DNA of 64,000 nt. Origin: Rugalucina vietnamica (taxonomy: Eukaryota; Mollusca; Bivalvia; Lucinida; Lucinidae). The translations under genes and the position numbers were made by a program. The DNA lies in contig OZ024871.1 of NCBI GenBank assembly GCA_964017185.1, forward strand, positions 9,912,214 to 9,976,213, in the 5' to 3' direction. The notes under the pieces were generated by a model. It did no database searches and was not told where the DNA came from. It saw nothing but the letters and a program-made list of their open reading frames with translations. Of the stretch, positions 57,901 to 64,000 are shown one piece after another (the stretch's first letter is position 1; each line of letters opens with the position of its first letter).

Positions 57901-59980
57901 GGAATATGTCTAGAATATCGTGGCAAAATATCAGGCAAAAATAACGACCCGTTAAAAATCTACAGTCACAACAAAAAGGTCACCAAGGTCTACCCGGCGC
58001 ACGTCATCTTTGATTTCATAACGTCATTGACGTTTTATCTATTTTGAAATTAGCACATTCTAAGCGCTTTCGGCCATCTATTCAACATGTACCATAGATA
58101 AAAAGTATTTTTTGCTTATTGTGCTTTGTACTTCACACATTTCCCGTCGGTATCAAAAACTCGAAACAAATTCTTACTTTAAATTGCTTCAAAATCGCCG
58201 ATTCACCAGCCGTCTGCATGCGGTCAGCGCATTACGCATTTACGTCGCCACTGACGTGCGTTATTTTTTTTTTCTTTTTCTATCTTTTTTATGCTGTTTT
58301 ATCGTCAGAGTCACAATGGGAATATTTTTACACAACTGATTTATTCACTGAATATTCCCGTTATGTCTACACTTAGTTATATTTCGGTTTTTGTGTTGGC
58401 GCGATCAAAAATCGCGTCAAGTTTAGTAATAGCATAGAATTTAGCAATATCTGGAGACGACGTTTTTAACGTTAAATGCACTGAAAAAGCGCACAATTGA
58501 TATTAATATTTCAAAAACGCACTGCTCAAACTGTTTGAAACTTATGCACAGTATTATCTAAACACCAAGCCTTTACTTGACTAAGTTTGACGCGATTCGC
58601 ATGCCTAATTTACATTTTGTCGAGACATGTATGACACAAGACAGGACCGAAAATTCGCGTGCGCCGCCTATGCGTCACCATGGTTTTAAAATGGCGCGGC
58701 GTGTTTCAGATACTTATAAAATGTGTGATTGTTTCATCTTATCTTGTTCTAAGAATGTTCTGATTTATCGCAATATACATTTTTCTAAAATTTATCCACG
58801 TATATTGAAGCTACAGCCAAAGTTTACGTTATTTTGGATTTTCCCTCGTACATGCAGAAATATATTAATTATTCGACCCTAAAACAGTACAGAACCTTTT
58901 TCAGTCCATTAGCTTCTTTGAAACTTAATGGCATATGCCTTCCTTGAATTGTTTGTTTGTGTTGAGGCTTAACGTCCCAGTCAACAATTTTTCAGTCATG
59001 TCGGGACGGAGCCAACGCTTACTGGGTTTAACCAGTACTGTAGGGAGTTAATGTGTCTTGCTCAAGGACACAACACGGTGACGCTTGTGGGGATCGCACC
59101 CAGGACCTCTCGATTCGGAGTCCGACGCTCTACCACTACGCCACCGCGCTCCCTCCTCCTTTAAATTGACACTCCATTCCCTCGCAAGTCAAGTAGAACT
59201 TGACGCTAGGTGAAACCGCATTTGTATTTGCTGCTGGATACAAATATCACCTCAGTTACCATGTAGTATATGTTTAAGTATTTCTCTTTGGTAGAAAAGT
59301 CTATTTAGTAACTGCAATAATATTTTGGCTTGTTTCAGTTGCCCGACCAGACAAGAAAACACGTAGTACTGTAGTAGAGGATGACATCAGAGGGGATACA
59401 AGCGGGGATTTCAAACGTCTTCTTATATCAGCATCTCAGGTGTGCATTTTTCGAATTTCCATGCAGCTAGGTTTAGTCACATTGATTTAGTGATTTGAGT
59501 CCCTTGAGTACTGTTTCTGTCAGGATTTTACAATAACATTGAATCAGCTACTGGAGAAACAGTCTTTCAGGAAATGCCCTAAGTGCAAATCGTTGTTGGT
59601 AAATATTGCAATTGGGCATATTGATCCAAATGGTTCTAAGCTCATTACATATTAAAGGTTAAGTGGATGTATAAAAAATAAGTGACAGGCTCTGGATGAC
59701 TGCATGCTGCTTTACATCATTACAGGGTAACCGATACGAAATCAGTCGCAGTGAAGTGGAAGGTGCTGTAGAAGAGATACTGAACGCCAATGGTGACGGC
59801 ACTGGGATGTTCGAGGTTAACTACAGCAAACTGTGTGACGTGAAGAAGGCCAAGACTGATGCCCACCGGCTGTTTAAGGCAGGGGTAGACAGGTGGGGGA
59901 CGGACGAGGAAACATTCAATGTCATCTTCTCAACTAGAAACTTCTACCAGCTCAGGGAGACTTACCAACAATATGTTAAG
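53055..59980 (+). CDS. Annexin A7/A11-like gene, 5' eleven exons (repeats 1-3)
   Basis: Calcium-dependent phospholipid-binding protein (family knowledge). Exons: 53055-53072, 53724-53874, 54284-54348, 54492-54611, 55049-55150, 55689-55956, 56286-56380, 57061-57174, 57660-57750, 59339-59439, 59726-59980. Phases agree; 1380 bp, 460 residues. Residues 1-152 are a Tyr/Gln/Pro/Gly-rich tail (SSGPPPPPGGFYNQPAYPG, MMYQQMGYAAPQ), as in A7 and A11. Repeat 1: LRKAMKGLGTDESIITHIV; repeat 2: IKKAIYGLGTDEEALIEIF; repeat 3: FKAGVDRWGTDEETFNVIF. GLGT with downstream acidic residues suits type II calcium sites. Compared with human A7 there are extra stretches before repeat 1 (about 20 residues), before DDIRGDTSG (about 7) and between GNR and DAHRLF (about 28). 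Exon 6 has a TAGCAG tandem acceptor. Repeat 4 and the stop are not in the window. ATG is preceded by a possible acceptor TTTTCAG at 53012-53018, so a 5' UTR exon may lie upstream. Confidence 0.93.
53468..53708 (+). mobile_element. Hairpin MITE family A next to annexin exon 2
   Basis: TTTGAGCCGCCGCATCAGAA left, GATTTGCTCATGCAAAGGCTTA right. Stem CTGTGCAG/CCGCACAG with one wobble (53530-53548). Ends about 16 bases before the exon 2 start. Confidence 0.8.
54628..54866 (-). mobile_element. Hairpin MITE family A next to annexin exon 4
   Basis: GGCCGCGACGCGAGAAAAAC left, GGTTTTCTCACGATGTGGCTCA right. Stem GTTCGCAG/CTGCAAAG, imperfect. Begins about 17 bases after the exon 4 donor. Confidence 0.8.
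54925..54992 (+). repeat. (TTTA)n microsatellite
   Basis: About seventeen TTTA units in annexin intron 4. Confidence 0.9.
55170..55366 (+). mobile_element. Hairpin MITE family A, worn, next to annexin exon 5
   Basis: GCCTATGCGAAAATAAAGGC, GATCAGCTGCTAAAGTTG (stem half lost), TTTGTGTCAGACCTGGCCAG, end TTTTCACGTCACTGCTCATTT. Begins about 20 bases after the exon 5 donor. Confidence 0.7.
56725..56960 (+). mobile_element. 3' fragment of the LINE in annexin intron 7
   Basis: Diverged match to 46700-46980: GAGATCGATCAAAGTGGCGA, then TGTCTCACCACCAAAGGAG, ACTTGCTCTACTTGC, GGCCTAGTCAG, AACTCACCAACAC and the 3' end GAGAGGTGAGCGAC. It is interrupted and shortened in the finger region. Confidence 0.8.
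57297..57470 (+). repeat. Interspersed repeat family E in annexin intron 8
   Basis: Relative of 3312-3485: GTAACTGAGTAGCCACC, TATTGGTAAATAG, GATTGTCAATTTAC, GGGAATTTCTTTCTG, CTGATCATTGCG. Confidence 0.55.
57814..58848. mobile_element. TA-flanked TIR element, 1035 bp, mariner-like ends
   Basis: Left CGGGGGATGATCCAAAATAA, then CGTAGACTTTTGCTGTAGC; the right end is its near mirror (GCTACAGCCAAAGTTTACG, TTATTTTGGATTTTCCCTCG). TIR about 45 bases, TA on both sides. Tc1/mariner-like by target site and end style (inference). Interior frames are short (58112-58376 and 58577-58882), without a DDE motif that I can see, so non-autonomous or badly decayed. Confidence 0.75.
58951..59153 (-). mobile_element. 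tRNA-derived SINE, full length, reversed
   Basis: On the minus strand: GGGAGCGCGGTGGCGTAGTG, A-box TGGCGTAGTGG, B-box GGTGCGATCC, GTGTTGTGTCCTTGAGCAAG, CAGTACTGGTTAAACCCAGT, GACTGGGACGTTAAGCCTC, (CAAA)n tail. Lies in annexin intron 9. Confidence 0.85.
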
Positions 59981-60206
59981 GTCAATACGCATTACAATAT
60001 ACGGATCTCTTAAAACAAGCCCATGAAGTTATTATACCCATGTACACACTATGTAAAAGTAGAGAGTACGTGGATATACATGTCATGGACATGTTATGCT
60101 GATGTTATATTTACAAAATCCTGTTTCAGTTTTGACCGTTTTTCTCTTTGAAGCTTATAAAAATAGTACGATCATGCAAGAGAAGTAAATACTATTTTAT
60201 AATATA

Positions 60207-61105
60207 CTAACCCAAACTCCTAACGCAACAAGAAATGTGGCTGAATTTTATAGAAATAAGTTTAGCAGGCAAACCAAACTGATAGAGGTCAACAAACATT
60301 TTAAAACCATTAGTTATTTTCCACAGATTAGGGATCACTGAGCTGTGCTCTGATTGGTCAAAACGTTATTTTCCCATTTTCAGGGTATTCTTGACGTTTT
60401 GATGACCATGGCTTTGCATTTCACAATTCTGTAACGTTCGTCCATTCTGGAAAACGTTGTTGCATGGGAAAACACCGCCCCAATTGCTTACAGGATTACT
60501 TTGAACTTAAAAAAACTTAGCGTTTTTGTGTTTCGCTCATGAACGCCTATTCATTCAATACAAATTCAAAATCGAAGAAAATTGCTAAAACAATGATTTC
60601 CATTCATTTTAAAGTTCGAAACTGTCAAGTTGTGTTGCCTTTAAATGTTACTAAGCTCAGCTCCGAAGATCGTACCGGTTTGGGTTAAATCCTATCCAGA
60701 GAATTTTGCAAAAATCCAGTTTTCGCCTACCATCAAGCGATTGCATTTCATTTCCTGGTTACTGCTCAGCTGTCCTCAGAATTTTAACCAAACATGCTCA
60801 GATGCGTTTGGATGTCCCATAAACTTCAAACGTTTGAAGTTAACGAAGCTTCTTTTACTGGTGTACGAATACATGTCACATGCCGAATACCGGCAACGTC
60901 CCATGCATTTCGTTCTTTAAAAGACGCACTGCCTCTGTAGAATCGATTGATTCGTGACAATTGGCGACTTATGGTAAAAACTGAAGTTCCATGTGATGAT
61001 TGGATAACCCAGCATTTTATTTTAAGATGTATTTCGGCCAAAGTGTAAACAGGACGAGCGCAACTGAGAAAACGAACCACTGTTGCGTTAGCTCTTTGGG
61101 TTTAG
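60207..61105. mobile_element. TIR element family H, 0.9 kb
   Basis: CTAACCCAAACTCCTAACGC, then AACAAG on the left; the right end mirrors it (TGTTGCGTTAGCTCTTTGGG, TTTAG). Related to 16823-17701 in reverse: CTGTGCTCTGATTGGTCAAAA here against TTTTGACCAATCAGATTCGA there. Contains unrecognised short frames (60645-60920; 60826-61080). Confidence 0.65.
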
Positions 61106-61224
61106 TCCAGTAGCCATCAGCATAACCTGGAAGATGGTGCCGCATGAAATTTTATTGTGGTTGCCAGTTCACTGGACCATGCTAGTTCAGAAACTGCATG
61201 ATGCCACCCTGGCATCATTGAGCG

Positions 61225-61850
61225 TTTTGAAAAAATCATGATGGCGTCCAAGATGGTCGCCATAAACAAGAAAACAGCACCCCAGGGTTTGAAACTCATT
61301 TTCCTGCGTGTAAAATGCTCAATTTACGCTGTAAACAATATTAAAAAGATTACTCTTAGTTTTGACCCCCATGTCATTATTATGAGGCAAGATGGTGGAC
61401 AAGATGGCTGCCACAATCATAATAAAAGCAATATTTTCGTAATAAAACGGCATTTAAGTGCAGCATAAAACAGTGTATTGTGTCTGGAAGTCCATTTTTG
61501 TTGTACACATAAAACTTAAGTGTTTGGTTTTCAATTATGACCCCACATCATAACAGCGAAAAAAGATGGCGACCAAAATGGCCGCCATAATTTTAATTTA
61601 AAAGATTGTGTTCTCTGATTAAAACAACATTCCTTTGGAGAATATACTTAATGTAACGTGTTTGAAATGCTCATATAATGTTTCGAGCAGCCTGGTTTAT
61701 TGTTTATTCTCACATTATAAAAATGAGCCAAGATGGTGGCCAAGATGGCCGCCATAATCATAATATATGAGTACATAATTTCTGATTGAATCAGCATTCC
61801 AGTGCTGCATTTGCTCAATGACTCTGTAATTCAAATGTTCAAACTATGTT
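61225..61850 (+). repeat. Tandem array of AAGATGG-type units, first four
   Basis: Units of about 150-175 bp start with CAAGATGGTGGCCAAGATGG, then CCGCCATAATCATAAT, at about 61240, 61387, 61562 and 61732. Each holds TTTCTGATTAAAACAGCATTCC-like and TCATTATTATGA-like words. A fifth unit lies at 63300 beyond the inserted element. Confidence 0.65.
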
Positions 61851-61868
61851 GACAAATCAAGTGTTTTT

Positions 61869-63242
61869 ATACCCCGCCACTTATAAAAGTGCGGGGTATT
61901 ATGTTATACCCTCCAAAAAAAATTGCGTTCGAGTGTCCGTCCGTCCGTCCGTCAGCGTTTCGTTTCCGGGCTCTATCTTGAGCATTTATGGACCGATTTT
62001 CTTCAAACTTTGTATAGGAGTTTATATTAGGAAGGAGTGGTTTGGGATTGAAGATGGGTAAATTTCGTCATATAAGTACAGAGTAATGGCCCTTGATTTA
62101 CGTTAAAATTTCGTTTCCGGGCTCTATCTTGAGTATTTATTGACCGATTTTCTTCAAACTTTGTATAGGAGTTTATACCATGAAGGAGTGGTCTGGGATT
62201 GAAGATGGGTAAATTTCGTCAAATAAGTACAGAGTAATGGCCCTTGATTTACGTTAAAATTTTGTTTCCGGGCTCTATCTGGGGCATTTATTGACCGATT
62301 TTCTTCAAGCTTTGTATAGGAGTTCATATCAAGAAGCATTGGTCTGAGATTGAAGATGGGTAAATCTTGTCAAATATGTACAGAGTTATGGCCCTTGATT
62401 TACGTTAAAATTTTGTTTCCGGGCTCTATCTTGAGCATTTATTGACTGATTTTCTTCATACTTTGTATAGGAGTTCATACCAGGAAGGAGTGGTCTGGGA
62501 TTGAAGATGGGTAAATTTCGACAAATAAGTACAGAGTTATGGCCCTTGATTAACGTTAAAATTTTGTTTCCGGGCTCTATCTTGAGCATTTATTGACCGA
62601 TTTTCTTCAAGCTTTGTATAGGAGTTCATACCAGGAAGGAGTGATTTGGGATTGAAGATGGGTAAATTTTGTCAAATAAGTACAGAGTTATGGCCCTTGA
62701 TTAACGTTAAAATTTTGTTTGCGAACTCTATCTTGAGCATTTATTGACCGATTTTCTTCAAACTTTGTATACATAGGAGTTCATATCAGGAAGGAGTGGT
62801 TTGGGATTGAAGATGGGTAAATTTTGTCAAATAAGTACAGAGTTATGGCCCTTGATTTACATTAAAGTTTTGTTTCCGAACTCTATCTTGAGCATTTTAT
62901 TTACCGATTTTCTTCAAACTTTGTATAGGAGTTCATATCAGGAAGGAGTAGTTTGGGGTTGAAAATGAATAAATTTAGTTACATAAGTACAGAGTTATGG
63001 CCCATGATTTACATTAAAATTTCGTTTCCTGCCTCTGTTTTGTGCATTTATCAACCAATTTTATTCAAACTTTGTATAAAAGTTCAAATCAGGAAGTAGT
63101 GGTTTGGGATTGAAGATGGGTAAATTTTATCAATGTATACAGAGTTATGGTCCTTCATTTATGACAAAATTTTGTTCTGCTCTTTATCTTGAGAATTTAT
63201 TGAGAAACATTTTTGCTAAATTAAATTTGCGTGGCGGGGTAT
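61869..63242 (+). mobile_element. Tandem-repeat-bearing TIR element, CCCCGCCAC type
   Basis: Left end ATACCCCGCCAC with a small hairpin (CCCCGCACTT against its mirror AAAGTGCGGGG), then GTCCGTCCGTCCGTC (61938-61953), about eight units of 152-154 bp, and the mirrored end GTGGCGGGGTAT. Unit words: TTTCCGGGCTCTATCTTGAG, GACCGATTTTCTTCAAACTT, GGGATTGAAGATGGGTAAAT, GTACAGAGTTATGGCCCTTG. Later units are more diverged. No protein; minus frames with EENRSIN repeats are shadows. Confidence 0.8.
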
Positions 63243-63294
63243 CATGCATGCCTGCAGCGCTTTTATTGTATTATATTTGACCCAACATTATAAT

Positions 63295-63420
63295 AATAAA
63301 ACAAGATGGTGACCAAGAGGACCACCTTATTCATGCTTTAATGATCTCTGGTTACAGCAGCATTCCAGTGCTGCAAAAACTGACTGACTTGTATTTGAAA
63401 TGATCATTTTATGGTGTAAA
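63295..63420 (+). repeat. AAGATGG-type array, unit after the insertion
   Basis: AACAAGATGGTGACCAAGAG, then CACCTTATTCATGC, TTACAGCAGCATTCCAGTGC. Matches the units at 61240-61850. Confidence 0.6.
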
Positions 63421-64000
63421 CATCGCAATTTAATGTTCGTGTTTTGTTTTGACACCGCAAAATGATACTGGGGCGTAGGTGTCCTACGAAGTTATAATAC
63501 GACTCAGATCTTCTTCACTGATCAAAACATCATTTAAGTGTAAGTGTTACACATTGATTTAGCAGAATAAAGGGAGGGAAGCAAATCAATATACATAACT
63601 AAATGAAAGTAGTCGTAACATTTACAGTTTAAATATAATAAAGAAGAATAGAGGACTGCATTTTTAAAGACAATCTAGTCCTTCAGTAGAGCTAAAAACG
63701 CTAGGCGCTTGGTCTGAAGCATATTAGGAAAGGATGTAACAGACGGAAAAAAGCAGATAAAGCTGGTTCACAAAGATGAAAGGAAGAGTCGAACTGACGC
63801 TAATTATGCTAAGAACAGAAAAAAAGTTTAAAACATGTAAAGTAACTCTGAATATTATGAAATACAACATCACAACTTTATATACAATATGCTGTTGTCA
63901 CATTTCAAATAAATACACGTGTAAACCTTGACCCAGTCTTCTTAGCGCATGAATTTAAATTGGTGGATGAATTGGAAAAAGTTGGCTGGAAAGTTTCAAA
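63421..64000. other. No gene seen; annexin intron or beyond
   Basis: No annexin repeat 4 exon found. AT-rich with no recognised repeat. Confidence 0.35.

Noticed and set aside
62154-62589. Minus-strand frames with repeated EENRSIN...DRARKQNFN peptides
   Set aside because: They are translations of the 153 bp tandem units of the element at 61869.

Overview
The window looks like animal nuclear DNA, most likely from a bivalve mollusc. It is AT-rich and has intron-split genes whose exons match animal orthologues. It is packed with short terminal-inverted-repeat (TIR) elements, tandem-repeat-bearing elements with TAGCTCACCTGAG or CCCCGCCAC-type ends, and a tRNA-headed SINE, all of kinds I associate with bivalves. 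The species cannot be read from the sequence. All exon models come from reading splice sites and comparing with remembered human proteins; no search was run.

Layout. 1-13.1 kb: repeats only (hairpin MITEs, a region rich in CTACGAT/CGTACG words, two large tandem-repeat elements). 13.1-14.5 kb (+): last three coding exons of ARL6IP1, an ER-shaping membrane protein; its earlier exons were not found. 14.5-21.1 kb: repeats, including one transposon nested in another. 21.4-23.9 kb (-): a claudin-like four-pass membrane protein with a long Tyr/Arg/Asp-rich tail made of degenerate repeats. 24-26.7 kb: foldback element, MITEs, a diverged tandem array. 26.76-33.19 kb: a young but broken Ty3/gypsy-type LTR element with integrase before reverse transcriptase (GMR1-like order). 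34.0-41.5 kb (+): complete nine-exon TLS1/C9orf78 gene, a spliceosome-associated protein of 288 residues. 42-47.4 kb: MITEs, a SINE, a 5'-truncated LINE with a C-terminal C2H2 finger, a small TIR element. 48.6-52.8 kb: a 4.15 kb TIR element without visible transposase. 53.1-60.0 kb (+): eleven exons of an annexin A7/A11-like gene (460 residues, annexin repeats 1-3; repeat 4 and the stop lie beyond the window). 60-64 kb: TIR elements and tandem arrays.

The four host genes are functionally unrelated and form no operon-like unit. The most interesting signals are: (1) hairpin MITEs whose stems vary in a compensated way between copies; (2) the crowding of these MITEs against splice sites; (3) three composite foldback elements with the same plan but different sequence; (4) a shared plan of TIR, small hairpin, GTCC run and tandem cargo in five elements; (5) an annexin with extra insertions, one of them EF-hand-like.
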